Positions 37,324 to 49,082 are shown, counted from the stretch's first letter. The stretch: 64,000 nt of DNA from Microbacterium stercoris (GCF_017592545.1 NZ_JAGFOA010000003.1:105544-169543), one strand, 5' to 3'. The notes: a model not told the origin generated them from the letters alone. Made by a program: numbers and translations.

Positions 37324-37329
37324 TACGAT
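37324..37329 (+). promoter_or_regulatory. Leaderless -10 box of coaA
   Basis: TACGAT lies seven bases before the coaA ATG, in the leaderless pattern. Confidence 0.45.
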
Positions 37330-37336
37330 TGGCCGG

Positions 37337-38278
37337 ATGAGCACGAACCCGGCCCCGTCCCTGTCGCTGTACGGGGAGATCGCGCGCGACGACTGGTCGC
37401 GTCTCGCATCGGGCATGGACCAGCCGCTCACCGAGGCCGAGGTGGTCCAGCTGCGCGGTCTCGGCGACCGCCTGAGCCTCACCGAGGTCGCCGAGGTCTA
37501 CCTGCCGCTCAGTCGTCTGCTCAGCATCTTCGCGAAGAAGACGCGCAGCCTCGGCAGCGATGTCAGCGCCTTCCTGCAGGTGCCCGACACGACCACTCCG
37601 TTCGTGGTGGGTGTGGCCGGATCCGTCGCGGTGGGCAAGTCGACCATCGCCCGCCTGCTGCGCGAGCTCATGAGCCGCTGGGCCGACACCCCGCGCGTCG
37701 AGCTCGTCACCACCGACGGCTTCCTGCTCACCAACGCCGAGCTGGAGCGCCGCGGCATCGCGCACCGCAAGGGCTTTCCCGAGTCGTACGACCGCCGCTC
37801 GCTGGTCGACTTCGTCACCAAGGTGAAGTCGGGCGCCGAAGAGGTGCGCGCCCCGTTCTACTCGCACATGAAGTACGACATCATGCCGGATGCGACCGTG
37901 GTCGTGCGCCGGCCCGACGTGCTGATCGTCGAGGGCCTGAACGTGCTGCAGCCCCCGCCCGCGCCGAACGACGTCGCCGTCAGCGATCTGTTCGACTTCA
38001 CGATCTACGTCGACGCCGACACCAGCCACATCGAGCAGTGGTACATCGACCGCTTCCTGAAGCTGCGGGAGGCCGCCTTCGCGAATCCCGCCTCGCACTT
38101 CAACGTGTTCGCGCACCTCACCGACGCCGAGGCCACCGAGACGGCCCGCGGGTACTGGAACGACATCAACCTCCCGAACCTCGTCGAGAACGTGCTGCCC
38201 ACCAAGCACCGCGCCTCGCTGGTGCTGCGCAAGGGTGCCGACCACTCGGTCGACTCGGTGCTGCTCCGCAAGCTCTGA
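37337..38278 (+). CDS. coaA: Type I pantothenate kinase
   Basis: First enzyme of coenzyme A synthesis, 313 residues. The P-loop VAGSVAVGKSTIARLL is at about 95-110; TTDGFLLTNAELERRG, GFPESYDRRSLVDF and DVLIVEGLNVLQ follow in the order known for CoaA. A C-terminal SHFNVFAHLTDAEA and NLPNLVENVLPTKHRA are family regions too. It is transcribed alone between the ppx-type gene and glmS. Confidence 0.97.
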   Translation: MSTNPAPSLSLYGEIARDDWSRLASGMDQPLTEAEVVQLRGLGDRLSLTEVAEVYLPLSRLLSIFAKKTRSLGSDVSAFLQVPDTTTPFVVGVAGSVAVGKSTIARLLRELMSRWADTPRVELVTTDGFLLTNAELERRGIAHRKGFPESYDRRSLVDFVTKVKSGAEEVRAPFYSHMKYDIMPDATVVVRRPDVLIVEGLNVLQPPPAPNDVAVSDLFDFTIYVDADTSHIEQWYIDRFLKLREAAFANPASHFNVFAHLTDAEATETARGYWNDINLPNLVENVLPTKHRASLVLRKGADHSVDSVLLRKL

Positions 38279-38388
38279 CCGGGCGCGGAGGGCCGCTCCA
38301 GAGCCCCGGATCGCCGCTCCGATCGCGCTCCAGCCGCGAATCGCCTCGGTGATGCCGGCGGGCGGCGGAAACTGTCAGACGCCACCAT

Positions 38389-38394
38389 TAGGCT
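38389..38394 (+). promoter_or_regulatory. Leaderless -10 box of glmS
   Basis: TAGGCT lies seven bases before the glmS ATG. There is no glmS ribozyme in the 123-base gap upstream. Confidence 0.5.
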
Positions 38395-38401
38395 CGGGTG
38401 C

Positions 38402-40255
<1,854 letters not shown>

Positions 40256-40270
40256 GCGGGGGATGTGCGC

Positions 40271-40744
40271 ATGATCGTCGGCATCGGTGTCGACCTCGTC
40301 GACATCCCGCGCTTCGAGCGCACGATCGAGCGCACCCCGAAGCTGCTCGAGCGGCTGTTCACGCCGCACGAGCGCGAGCTTCCGCTGCGTTCGCTCGCGG
40401 CGCGGTACGCCGCCAAGGAGGCTCTCATCAAGGCGCTCGGCGGATCCGACGGCGTGCACTGGTCGGAGATCGAGGTCGCGCGGCTGGGCGAGAGCGTGCG
40501 GCCGAAGTTCGCGCTGTCGGGATCGACGGCCGAGGTGGTGGCCGCGCGCGGTGTCACGCAGCTGCACCTGTCGCTGTCGCACGACGCGGGTCTGGCCATC
40601 GCCTACGTCACGGCGGAGGCATCCGGCCCGGCCGATGTCGCGCCCTCGGTCGACGCGGTCGGCGCCGAGTACGTGCCGATCGATGACACCGACGACGCCC
40701 TGCTCGACGTGCCCGAGGCCGAGGATCCGGAGGAGCCGCGGTGA
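40271..40744 (+). CDS. acpS: Holo-[acyl-carrier-protein] synthase
   Basis: Transfers 4'-phosphopantetheine from CoA to the acyl carrier protein. 157 residues. The motifs GIGVDLVDIPRFER and RYAAKEALIKALG (metal-binding Asp and Glu) are present, as is LSLSHDAGLAIAYV. The core ends at about residue 118; a tail of about 40 acidic residues (DDTDDALLDVPEAEDPEEP) is extra and of unknown use. ATG was chosen; a GTG two codons upstream is possible. The stop overlaps the alr start. Confidence 0.94.
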   Translation: MIVGIGVDLVDIPRFERTIERTPKLLERLFTPHERELPLRSLAARYAAKEALIKALGGSDGVHWSEIEVARLGESVRPKFALSGSTAEVVAARGVTQLHLSLSHDAGLAIAYVTAEASGPADVAPSVDAVGAEYVPIDDTDDALLDVPEAEDPEEPR

Positions 40745-41844
40745 TGCGCGAGGCGCGCATCGACCTCGAGGCTGTCGCCCACAACGTCCGCACCCTGCGT
40801 GAGCTGCTCGGCACGCGCGAGTTCATCGCGGTCGTCAAGGCCGACGCCTACGGTCACGGGGCGGTGGAGGTGGCGCGCGCGGCGATTGCCGCCGGCGCGA
40901 CGCGACTCGGCGTGGCCGATCTCGGCGAGGCCCGGCAGCTGCGCGAGGCCGGCATCGACGCGCCGATCGTGGCCTGGCTGCATGCGCCGTCCGAGTCGTT
41001 CGAGGTGGCCGTCGCGCATCGCGTGGAGGTGGGCATCTCGAGCCTGGCGCAGCTGCAGGCGCTCGCCGCGGCCGGCCCCGGCGGCATCGCGCACCTGAAG
41101 CTCGAGACCGGACTGGGCCGCAACGGCATCGCCCCCGGCGACTGGCAAGCCGTGTTCTCCGAGGCCGCGCGCCTCGAGGCCGAGGGGCTCGTGCGCATCG
41201 ACGGGCTCTTCAGCCACCTCTCGAACACCTCGAACAGCGACGACCTCACGCAGGTGCGCCGCTTCGAGGTGGGGCTCGCCGCAGCCACCGCCGCCGGACT
41301 GACCCCCACCATCCGGCACATCGCGGCGACCGCCGCCGCGATCGAGCTGCCCGAGGCGCGCTTCGACGCCGTGCGCGTGGGCATCGGCCTGTACGGACTG
41401 TCGCCGCTGGCCGGGCGCACCTCGGCCGACCTGGGGCTGCGCCCCGTGATGACCCTGCGCGGCGAGATCGCCGCCGTGCGCCGAGTGCCCGCGGGTCAGG
41501 GCGTCTCGTACGGCTACACGCATCGCACCTCGCGAGACGCCACCCTCGCCCTGGTGCCCCTCGGCTACGGTGACGGCGTGCCGCGCCAGGCCTCGGGGGC
41601 GGGGCCCGTGGCGATCGGCGGCGAGCGCTTCACCGTCGCCGGGCGCATCGCGATGGACCAGTTCGTCGTGGACGTCGGCGACCACCCCGTGAACGTGGGC
41701 GACGAGGTGATCCTGTTCGGCGATCCGGCCACCGGAGCGCCCTCGGCCGACGAGTGGGCCGACGCCGCGGGAACCATCAACTACGAGATCGTCACCCGCA
41801 TCGGCTCCCGCGTGCCCCGCGTCTTTGTCGGAGGCGCCGCGTGA
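40744..41844 (+). CDS. alr: Alanine racemase
   Basis: PLP enzyme that makes D-alanine for peptidoglycan; 366 residues. K32 in AVVKADAYGHG binds PLP. The second catalytic residue, Tyr, is in GVSYGYTHRTSRD, and LVPLGYGDGVPR is typical. GGAGGA nine bases before the ATG sets the start; a GTG one codon earlier is possible. It overlaps acpS (TGATG) and tsaE (GTGA). Confidence 0.96.
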   Translation: MREARIDLEAVAHNVRTLRELLGTREFIAVVKADAYGHGAVEVARAAIAAGATRLGVADLGEARQLREAGIDAPIVAWLHAPSESFEVAVAHRVEVGISSLAQLQALAAAGPGGIAHLKLETGLGRNGIAPGDWQAVFSEAARLEAEGLVRIDGLFSHLSNTSNSDDLTQVRRFEVGLAAATAAGLTPTIRHIAATAAAIELPEARFDAVRVGIGLYGLSPLAGRTSADLGLRPVMTLRGEIAAVRRVPAGQGVSYGYTHRTSRDATLALVPLGYGDGVPRQASGAGPVAIGGERFTVAGRIAMDQFVVDVGDHPVNVGDEVILFGDPATGAPSADEWADAAGTINYEIVTRIGSRVPRVFVGGAA

Positions 41845-42320
41845 TCCCGGACGCCCTGCTCGGTCGCCACGAGATCGCCACCGCCGCCGAGATGGAGGCG
41901 CTGGGAGAGCGGATCGGATCGGGTCTCGTCGTCGGCGACCTGATCGTGCTGACCGGCCCGCTCGGCGCGGGGAAGACCACCCTCACCCGGGGCATCGCGC
42001 AGGGCCTGGCTGTGCGGGGCCCCGTGCAGAGCCCGACCTTCGTCATCGCCCGCACCCACCCGTCGCTCGTCGGGGGCGCGCCGCTGGTGCACGCCGACGC
42101 CTATCGCCTCGACTCGGCGCTCGAGCTCGACGACCTCGACGTCGACGTGGACGGATCCGTGACGATCATCGAGTGGGGGCGCGGCAAGGTCGCGGGGCTG
42201 CGCGACCAGTGGTGGGACATCGAGATCGAGCGCCCCACGGGTGTCGACGCCGAGGCGGTCGCGGAGGACCTCGACCTCGACGCCCCGCGGGTCGTGGTGA
42301 TCTCACGCGTCACCGGCTGA
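41841..42320 (+). CDS. tsaE: tRNA threonylcarbamoyladenosine ATPase TsaE
   Basis: P-loop ATPase that recycles the TsaB-TsaD complex in t6A synthesis. 159 residues. Walker A LTGPLGAGKTTLTRGIAQGL is followed by QSPTFVI and HADAYRL; TIIEWGRGK carries the Walker B-like Glu. The GTG start overlaps the alr stop, and the coding region upstream in that frame is nonsense within alr. The usual tsaE-tsaB-rimI-tsaD order follows. Confidence 0.93.
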   Translation: MIPDALLGRHEIATAAEMEALGERIGSGLVVGDLIVLTGPLGAGKTTLTRGIAQGLAVRGPVQSPTFVIARTHPSLVGGAPLVHADAYRLDSALELDDLDVDVDGSVTIIEWGRGKVAGLRDQWWDIEIERPTGVDAEAVAEDLDLDAPRVVVISRVTG

Positions 42321-42400
42321 GGTCGGCGGCGACGGCGGCCCCGGGCTGAACGCCCCGCGTTGAACGCCCCGTGCCGATCCTTCCTCTCAGGCGCCGTCGT

Positions 42401-42406
42401 TACCCT
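42401..42406 (+). promoter_or_regulatory. Leaderless -10 box of tsaB
   Basis: TACCCT lies six bases before GTG, and a GGAAGG touches the start directly, too close to act as a normal ribosome site. A leaderless start explains the arrangement. Confidence 0.5.
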
Positions 42407-42412
42407 GGAAGG

Positions 42413-43051
42413 GTGATCCTCGCCATCGACACCTCGATCGGATCGACCGTCGCGGTCGTGGGCCTCGACGGCGCTGTGCACGGGGTCGCGGAGAGCGCCG
42501 GCACGCTGGGCCACGCCGAGATCATCGGCACGCTGCTCGAGCAGGCCCTGGCCGAGGCGGGCGCCGCCCCCGCCGACATCACGCACGTCGCCGCGGGCAT
42601 GGGCCCCGGCGCCTTCACCGGACTGCGGATCGGCATCGCCGCCGCGCGCGCGTTCGCGCTGGGGCGAGGCATCCCCGTGCTGCCGGTGCCGAGCCATCAC
42701 GCCGCCGCGCTCGAGCACGGCGGCGACACCCGCTTCGCGATCGTCACCGACGCGCGTCGCCGCGAGAACGCCATCACCGTCTTCAAGGGCACCGAGGCCT
42801 CCGGCCTGCCCGCGGTCGTGGGCGGTCCCGAGCTGCGCCCCCAGGCAGCCGAGCTGTCGACGGATCCGCTCACCGAGGGATCCGAGATCGTCCACGCCGC
42901 GACCATCTCGGCCGCCGCGGTCGGCCGCGTCGCCGCCCTGATGATCGCGGGCGGCTGGCAGCCCACGGGCGAGCTGGCCGAGACGGAGCCGCTCTACCTG
43001 CGCTCGCCCGATGTCACCGTCGGGCACACGCCGAAGAAGGTGAGCGCGTGA
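42413..43051 (+). CDS. tsaB: tRNA threonylcarbamoyladenosine protein TsaB
   Basis: ASKHA-fold partner of TsaD in t6A synthesis, 212 residues. It begins VILAIDTSIGSTVAVV and has GHAEIIGTLLEQAL and GMGPGAFTGLRIGIAAARAFAL, the TsaB core. GTG is chosen because homology begins there; an in-frame GTG 42 bases upstream would add an Arg/Pro-rich stretch. Its stop overlaps rimI by four bases. Confidence 0.93.
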   Translation: MILAIDTSIGSTVAVVGLDGAVHGVAESAGTLGHAEIIGTLLEQALAEAGAAPADITHVAAGMGPGAFTGLRIGIAAARAFALGRGIPVLPVPSHHAAALEHGGDTRFAIVTDARRRENAITVFKGTEASGLPAVVGGPELRPQAAELSTDPLTEGSEIVHAATISAAAVGRVAALMIAGGWQPTGELAETEPLYLRSPDVTVGHTPKKVSA

Positions 43052-43545
43052 GGATCCGTCCCGCGACCGTCGCCGACCTCGACGGCATCATGGCGCTCGA
43101 ACGCGCGTCGTTCCCGAGCGACGCGTGGCCGGAGCCGATGATGCGCGACGAGCTGGCGAGCCCGCACAACCGCTACTTCGTCGACGAGCTGGCGGGTGTC
43201 ATCGTGGGCTACGCGGGGCTGCGGTCGCTCGCGGGCTCGCGCGACGCCGACGTGCAGACCATCGCCGTCGCATCCGCCTCCCGCGGGCGGGGACGCGGTC
43301 GCGCGCTGCTGCGCACCCTGCTGAGCACGGCGCACGAGCGGGGCGCGCGCGAGGTGTTCCTCGAGGTGCGCGCCGACAACCCGGTCGCATCGACGCTCTA
43401 CGAGTCGGAGGGCTTCTCCGAGCTCGCCCGTCGCCCGCGCTACTACCAGCCCGACGACGTCGACGCGGTCGTGATGCGTCTCGACCTCACCGCCTGGGCG
43501 GCGGCCCAGACCGCGCTGCCCGCCGACGCGGGAGCCTGCACATGA
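43048..43545 (+). CDS. rimI: Ribosomal protein alanine acetyltransferase RimI-like
   Basis: GNAT acetyltransferase of 165 residues: MRIRPATVADLDGIMALE at the start, VQTIAVASASRGRGRGRALL as the acetyl-CoA loop, and FLEVRADNPVASTLYESEGF as the last motif, the RimI type. It should N-acetylate S18 or other N-termini. The place between tsaB and tsaD is the conserved one in actinobacteria. The tail of about 20 residues is Ala-rich. Confidence 0.92.
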   Translation: MRIRPATVADLDGIMALERASFPSDAWPEPMMRDELASPHNRYFVDELAGVIVGYAGLRSLAGSRDADVQTIAVASASRGRGRGRALLRTLLSTAHERGAREVFLEVRADNPVASTLYESEGFSELARRPRYYQPDDVDAVVMRLDLTAWAAAQTALPADAGACT

Positions 43546-43581
43546 TGTGGCGCCGATACCCCTGTCGAGCGAAGGAACGAC

Positions 43582-44690
<1,109 letters not shown>

Positions 44691-44694
<4 letters not shown>

Positions 44695-45047
44695 CCGATC
44701 ACCTCGCGGAGAGCTCGATGCGCCCGGCGCGCGTCGTGTCCCGCGAGGACGCCCGCGTGGGCGCCGCCGCGATCCCCGCCCCGCGCGTCCGCCGGCCGTC
44801 GCGCGGCCGCACGGCGACCTTCGCGCTGATGTTCGCGTTCCTGTCGCTGAGCCTGTCGTGGTTCGGATCCTTCGCCCTCCCGTTCGCGGTGCTCGCGAAC
44901 CTGCTCGCCGCGGGCACGCTGATCTTCCGCCGGGCCCAGCGCGAGCTCGCGTGGTGGGCGCTCGGCCTCTCGCTCACCGCCGCGGCCTGCAGCGCGTACT
45001 GGATCTGGCAGGCCGCGCTCAAGGCCGCGGAGGCCGCCGGGAGCTGA
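44691..45047 (+). CDS. Small two-helix membrane protein
   Basis: Unrecognised protein of 118 residues. A basic N-terminus of about 42 residues ([14 protein letters not shown]) precedes two hydrophobic stretches ([31 protein letters not shown], which may be one long or two short helices, and [19 protein letters not shown]). Its ATG overlaps the tsaD stop, so it is translated with the t6A genes. A 32-base tandem duplication starts at its stop codon. Function unknown. Confidence 0.7.
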
Positions 45048-45106
45048 GGCCTGGGCGCGGGTTCGGCGTCGGGGGCTGAGGCCTGGGCGCGGGTTCGGCG
45101 TCGGGG
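45043..45106. repeat. 32-base tandem duplication
   Basis: Two identical 32-base units (GCTGAGGCCTGGGCGCGG then GTTCGGCGTCGGGG) lie head to tail. The first overlaps the stop codon of the small membrane protein gene. Confidence 0.85.
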
Positions 45107-45121
45107 TGGGTCGGCCGGGGC

Positions 45122-45189
45122 GTTGACTAGTCTTCCGCGGGATTACTAGTGCCGCCTGGACTAGTAGTCCCGCGCGGGACGAGTCAAAC
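45122..45189. repeat. ACTAGT-box palindrome, copy 1
   Basis: A 68-base imperfect inverted repeat. The left arm reads GTTGACTAGTCTTCCGCGGG then ATTACTAGT. The right arm is its near complement but has changed bases in the outer ACTAGT (ACGAGT). Three intact ACTAGT boxes remain. Copy 2 lies about 4 kb away. Confidence 0.85.
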
Positions 45190-45207
45190 CCCCCCCCCCC
45201 CCCCCCC
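45189..45207. other. C19 homopolymer tract
   Basis: Nineteen C directly follow palindrome copy 1, between the small membrane protein gene and the GDPD gene's terminator. It is non-coding. Length may be variable in the population or an assembly estimate. Confidence 0.6.
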
Positions 45208-45220
45208 AGGCGCCGAAGCG

Positions 45221-45258
45221 CGAAGCGGCCCGGAACCGGATGGCCCCGGGCCGCTTCG
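45221..45258 (-). terminator. Terminator of the GDPD gene
   Basis: A perfect 13-bp stem (CGAAGCGGCCCGG) with a 12-base loop lies about 20 bases beyond the stop on the minus strand. No T run. Confidence 0.6.
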
Positions 45259-45279
45259 GCGAGACTCCTCGCCGCGCGA

Positions 45280-48012
45280 TCAGTCGATGCGGATCGGATC
45301 CGAATCGACCACCGTGGTGCGCTCGCCGAGCGTCCCGGTCACGCGCACCGTGATGTCCTCGCCCTTGCGGTTGCCCGTGAGGTGGAAGCCCGGGCCGGTC
45401 GCGCCGACGATGGGCTCGCCGTCCGCGAGCCACTGGAACGCGAGCTCGGCGCCCTCGGTCCACGTGCCGGCATCGACCGTCAGCTTGGCGCCCGGCTTCA
45501 CCGTGCCGACGACGCGGGGCACGTCGGTCGTCAGAGGCGTGGCGGTCCAGACGGCGTAGAGCACGACGTGGGCGCCATCGACGGTCGTGACGTCGGCGGC
45601 CGCAGCCGCATCCGCGAACTCGGCCTCGGCCGCATCCGGCGCCGTTGCCCATCCCGCGAACTCGTACCCGGCGCGCACGAACGTGCCCGGGGCGAGCGCG
45701 CTCGAGTCGCCGAACGTGTGCGCGGTCGCGGCGATGTCACCGGATCCGCCGTTCGCGTCGTACGCGATCGTCCAGGTGTTGGCCGCGAAGGCCGCCGTCA
45801 CCCAGGTGGGCTGCGTGGGCATCGTGAAGGTGCCGCTCGCATCGATCGCGAGCTCCGCCGGCGACGCGCCCGCGAGGGACGCGAGGTGATGGCCGGGTGC
45901 GGGGGTCGCCGTCACGGTGACCTTCCCGCCCGCCGCCTGTGTCGCGACATCCGGGACCGCGGTGCCCGCACCCTCGACCTCGACCGTCACGTCCCGGCAG
46001 GTCTGCAGACCGAGCTCGGCGTTGTACGACGCGTACCAGGAGACCAGGGCGCCGGCATCGTTCGTGATGATGCCGTCGACGCCGAGCGCCGTGAGGCTCG
46101 CGAAGTCGGCCGGCCCGCGGGTCCACACGAAGATCTTGCGACCGGCCGCGTGCATGGCCGCCACCTCGGCGGCGGTCGGGGTGCCGCTGGGGTTGATGCC
46201 GAGCAGGCTGTGCGCGGCCGAGACGGCGACCGGATCCCCGCCCTGTCCGACCGTGCTGGTCAGCCACATGAGGGGCATCGAGGGGTCGACGGCGTGGACG
46301 TTGTCGAGTGTCGCCAGATCGAACGACTGGGTGATCACGTCATCCTGCACGCCGTACTCGACGAGCAGATCGCGCACGATCGTCGCGCCCTCCTGCGTCC
46401 AGAAGCCCTTGTACTCGAGCACGTGATTCGAGCGGCTGTCCTTCTGGAACTGCAGCACCTCCTCCAGCGTCGGCAGGCCCGGGAACCGCTCGCGGAACTG
46501 GGCGAGCGTGACGGATCCGATGCCGTCGTGGCGCACGACCGGCACGTTGTCGGTGGTCAGGTGGATGTCGCTCTCCCAGTACTCCGCGCCCTTGGCGAAG
46601 GTGCGGGCGTATCCGGGGATCAGGTTGTCGGCGATGCCGTCGTTCCCGTCGTTGCCGCGGTGGGCGATGACGAGCCCGGTGTCGCCGGGCAGCGGAACGC
46701 GGTCGGCCGGGATGCAGCGCGCCGGCGGGAAGGCGAGCTTGGTGATCCGGATGTCGTCGACGGCGACCGATCCATCCGCCACCGCGATGCCCACAACGCC
46801 GGTCGCCGAACGCGCAGACAGCGTCTCGGTGCCCACGGGCACGCCGTCGGCGAAGTACGACACGGTGCGGCCCTGCACGTCCATCCGCACATCCACCGTG
46901 CGGCCGGCGGGCAGCGCCGCGGCCGGCAGCGCGCCGCCCGTCCACGCGCCTCCGAGCGCCGCGGCGTCGGCTCCGAGCGAGACGGCGCCGTCGGAGCGCA
47001 CCTTCGCATCGAGCCGGTAGTTCGCGAGGTGCGCGCCGAAGCGGATCGCCGTGGATCCGTTCGCGGACGAGCCGGTGAGCTCGCCGCCCTCGACGGCCCA
47101 GCCGGCATCCTTCGTCCAGCAGTCGAAGCCGGCGGTCTGGGAGAAGTCCTCCGCGAACACCACGTCGCCGATCGCCCCGTCGGCCGCGGCCTGGTCGACG
47201 CCGGCCGCGTACGGGCGGCAGGCGCTCGCCGCGGGATTCAGGTCGGTGACCGTGACGTCGTCGAACGACACGGTCGCGCCGTCGAGCAGGAACCCGAGCG
47301 AGCCGCCGAACCGCGAGAGCGACTCGGTCTCGGCCAGGCGCACGGGCGCGGTCATCGCGCCGGCCTGGTACCACCACTCGCCGTGCGAGCCCCGCACCAC
47401 CTGCGTCACGCGGATGTCGGTGCCGACGGCGATGGGCGCGGTGGCGGGCGGGGCGGATCCGAGCACGTCGGAGCCGTCCCATCCGTCGTTGCCCGTGGTG
47501 CGCTTGCCCCAGCCCACGGGCTTGCTGTTCGCGCGCAGGAGCGCGTGCTGCCACGGCGCGGCGCCGCTGGCCGAGTGGTCGAGGATGAGGCCGGCCCACC
47601 GGCCCGCGTCGGCGACGGTCTCGAAGCGCACGGTCGCGTCGAAGCGGTACTCGGGCACCGAGGTGCCGAACACCAGGCGCGTCGGGTCACCCGAGTAGGC
47701 CGCGCCCTGACCGTAGAGGCGGCCGTCGCGCACGGTCCAGGTGCCCGACTTCGGCGTCCAGCCGGCGGGCAGCTCGCCCGCGGAGAAGTCCTCCGCGACG
47801 AGCACGGTGCCGCCGGTGGGCAGCTCGGGCTGGACCTGCGGCGTGGTCGCCTGCACGGACGGCGTGGCGGTGGCTGTGGCTGTGGCTGTGGCGGGTGCGG
47901 CGGGTGCGGCGGTGGCGGGCGGCGCCGCGAGCGCCACGGCACCCGCCGAGATGACGGCCGACAGCAGCGCCGCTGTCCAGCGCGCACCTCGGATCCGGGA
48001 GAGGAGGGGCAT
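45280..48012 (-). CDS. Secreted multidomain glycerophosphodiester phosphodiesterase
   Basis: 910-residue secreted protein. A signal peptide fills residues 1-36 (basic start, ALLSAVISAGAVALAAPPATA) and is followed by an Ala/Thr linker. Two lectin-like jelly-roll domains follow, each opening with VAEDFS or FAEDFS (about 70-255 and 280-440). The GDPD domain is at about 455-690: VIAHRGNDGND, YWESDIHLTTDNVPVVRHD with the metal Glu and Asp, LEYKGFW, and GVDGIITNDAG. A Listeria-Bacteroides (InlB-type) repeat (YDANGGSG to VLYAVWTA) and a terminal Ig-like domain (VGTVKPGAKLTVDAGTW) complete it. It probably cleaves glycerophosphodiesters, teichoic or lipid-derived, at the surface. No LPXTG or anchor is visible. 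ATG with GGGAT upstream; the open frame beyond it is not coding. Confidence 0.87.
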   Translation of the reverse strand: MPLLSRIRGARWTAALLSAVISAGAVALAAPPATAAPAAPATATATATATPSVQATTPQVQPELPTGGTVLVAEDFSAGELPAGWTPKSGTWTVRDGRLYGQGAAYSGDPTRLVFGTSVPEYRFDATVRFETVADAGRWAGLILDHSASGAAPWQHALLRANSKPVGWGKRTTGNDGWDGSDVLGSAPPATAPIAVGTDIRVTQVVRGSHGEWWYQAGAMTAPVRLAETESLSRFGGSLGFLLDGATVSFDDVTVTDLNPAASACRPYAAGVDQAAADGAIGDVVFAEDFSQTAGFDCWTKDAGWAVEGGELTGSSANGSTAIRFGAHLANYRLDAKVRSDGAVSLGADAAALGGAWTGGALPAAALPAGRTVDVRMDVQGRTVSYFADGVPVGTETLSARSATGVVGIAVADGSVAVDDIRITKLAFPPARCIPADRVPLPGDTGLVIAHRGNDGNDGIADNLIPGYARTFAKGAEYWESDIHLTTDNVPVVRHDGIGSVTLAQFRERFPGLPTLEEVLQFQKDSRSNHVLEYKGFWTQEGATIVRDLLVEYGVQDDVITQSFDLATLDNVHAVDPSMPLMWLTSTVGQGGDPVAVSAAHSLLGINPSGTPTAAEVAAMHAAGRKIFVWTRGPADFASLTALGVDGIITNDAGALVSWYASYNAELGLQTCRDVTVEVEGAGTAVPDVATQAAGGKVTVTATPAPGHHLASLAGASPAELAIDASGTFTMPTQPTWVTAAFAANTWTIAYDANGGSGDIAATAHTFGDSSALAPGTFVRAGYEFAGWATAPDAAEAEFADAAAAADVTTVDGAHVVLYAVWTATPLTTDVPRVVGTVKPGAKLTVDAGTWTEGAELAFQWLADGEPIVGATGPGFHLTGNRKGEDITVRVTGTLGERTTVVDSDPIRID

Positions 48013-48164
48013 GGGGATCCCTTTCAGAGCGCGGATGCGCCGGCCGTCCGGCCGGTCTCGCTCAGTGAATCCAGCCGGTCTCACGGCCCGGCAACGCCCG
48101 GCTCCCCATCGGCGGATCCGGGGGTGAAGACTCGGTGACGAGAGGTGACCGTTGCCGCCGACGG

Positions 48165-48908
48165 TCAGATCACCCGCGTGCCCCTCGCGCTCGGTGCCTC
48201 TGCGCGCGTCGAGGTGTTGACGACCGAGAGCGTGATCGCATCGGCGACGTAGCGGTCGTCGCTGTGCTCGAACGCGCGCCCGTCGGCCGCGCGCGCGGTG
48301 CGCACCACGCGCAGCAGGGGAGCGGCGCGGGGGATGCGCAGCAGGGCACCATCCTGACTGCTCGCGGGCACCGCGCTGATGTGATGCTCCGCGTGGCCGA
48401 GCGCGACGCCGTGCACCCCCTGCACGACCTCCATGATCGAGCGGGCGTCGGGCGGGATCGCCGAGATGATGTCGGCGAGCCACTCGGGGTAGGTCGTGCG
48501 CTTGATCATGACCGGGCGCTCCTCGAGCGACATGACCCGGATGATCCGCAGCACCGTCGTGCGCGGCCGCAGCCCGAGCTCATGCGCCTCGAGCCGGGTC
48601 GCCCTGCCGCGGGACAGCTCGACGGTGCGCCCCGCCGGATGCATGCCCGTCGACAGGGCCCACTGGCCGAACGAGCGCAGCTCATCGAGGCTCTGCTGGT
48701 GGTGGCCGCCGTGGCAGGCGCGCCATCGCGCGCCGTGGTGCATGACCAGTCCGTCCGCCTCGATCTGCTCGAGCGCGCGGCGCACGGTGCCCCGCGCGAC
48801 GCCGAACTCGGTGGCCAGCCGCGTCTCGCTCGGCAGTGACGTTCCATGCCCGTACTCGCCCGACGCGATCCGCTGCGCGAGCGCCTCGGCGATCGCGGTG
48901 AAGCGCAT
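48165..48908 (-). CDS. GntR family regulator with UTRA domain
   Basis: Transcription factor of 247 residues. The N-terminal winged helix is at about 5-70 (IAEALAQRIASGEYGHGTSLPSETRLATEFGVARGTVRRALEQIEADGL). The C-terminal UTRA ligand domain is at about 80-240 (TTVLRIIRVMSLEERPVMIKRTTYPEW; EHSDDRYVADAITLSV). HutC-type members sense sugars, amino acids or related effectors. The GDPD gene starts about 150 bases downstream on the same strand and is a likely target; no operator is evident in the gap. Confidence 0.88.
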   Translation of the reverse strand: MRFTAIAEALAQRIASGEYGHGTSLPSETRLATEFGVARGTVRRALEQIEADGLVMHHGARWRACHGGHHQQSLDELRSFGQWALSTGMHPAGRTVELSRGRATRLEAHELGLRPRTTVLRIIRVMSLEERPVMIKRTTYPEWLADIISAIPPDARSIMEVVQGVHGVALGHAEHHISAVPASSQDGALLRIPRAAPLLRVVRTARAADGRAFEHSDDRYVADAITLSVVNTSTRAEAPSARGTRVI

Positions 48909-49035
48909 GGCGAGCTCCTCTCGCGATTCCGGGCGGCGCCGACCGCTCGGACATTACCCACCCGCGCCCAGCCGCCGGTGAACGCCGAGCGAACGTTCGG
49001 CGTGCGGCGGGCTTGGTGCGCCCGGGGACGCGGGC

Positions 49036-49082
49036 GGGCTCAGCCCCCGCAGGCGCGGCACCGCCCGAGGCGCCGGGTGGCG
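49036..49082. repeat. GC-rich direct repeat flanking palindrome copy 2 (left)
   Basis: Contains CCCGCAGGCGCGGC then CCGCCCGAGG and GCCGGGTGGCG, which recur, in a longer version, on the other side of the palindrome. The rest of the 411-base gap before the methyltransferase gene shows no gene. Confidence 0.6.

Noticed and set aside
35855..38245. A 796-codon minus-strand open frame opposite glmM, the ppx-type gene and coaA
   Set aside because: Spans three clear genes on the other strand; composition of a shadow frame.
38279..38401. A glmS ribozyme/riboswitch before glmS
   Set aside because: The 123-base gap has no resemblance to the conserved ribozyme core, and a leaderless promoter lies next to the start.
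45382..48138. A 918-codon plus-strand open frame opposite the GDPD gene
   Set aside because: Arg/Gly/His-rich antisense shadow of a convincing secreted enzyme.
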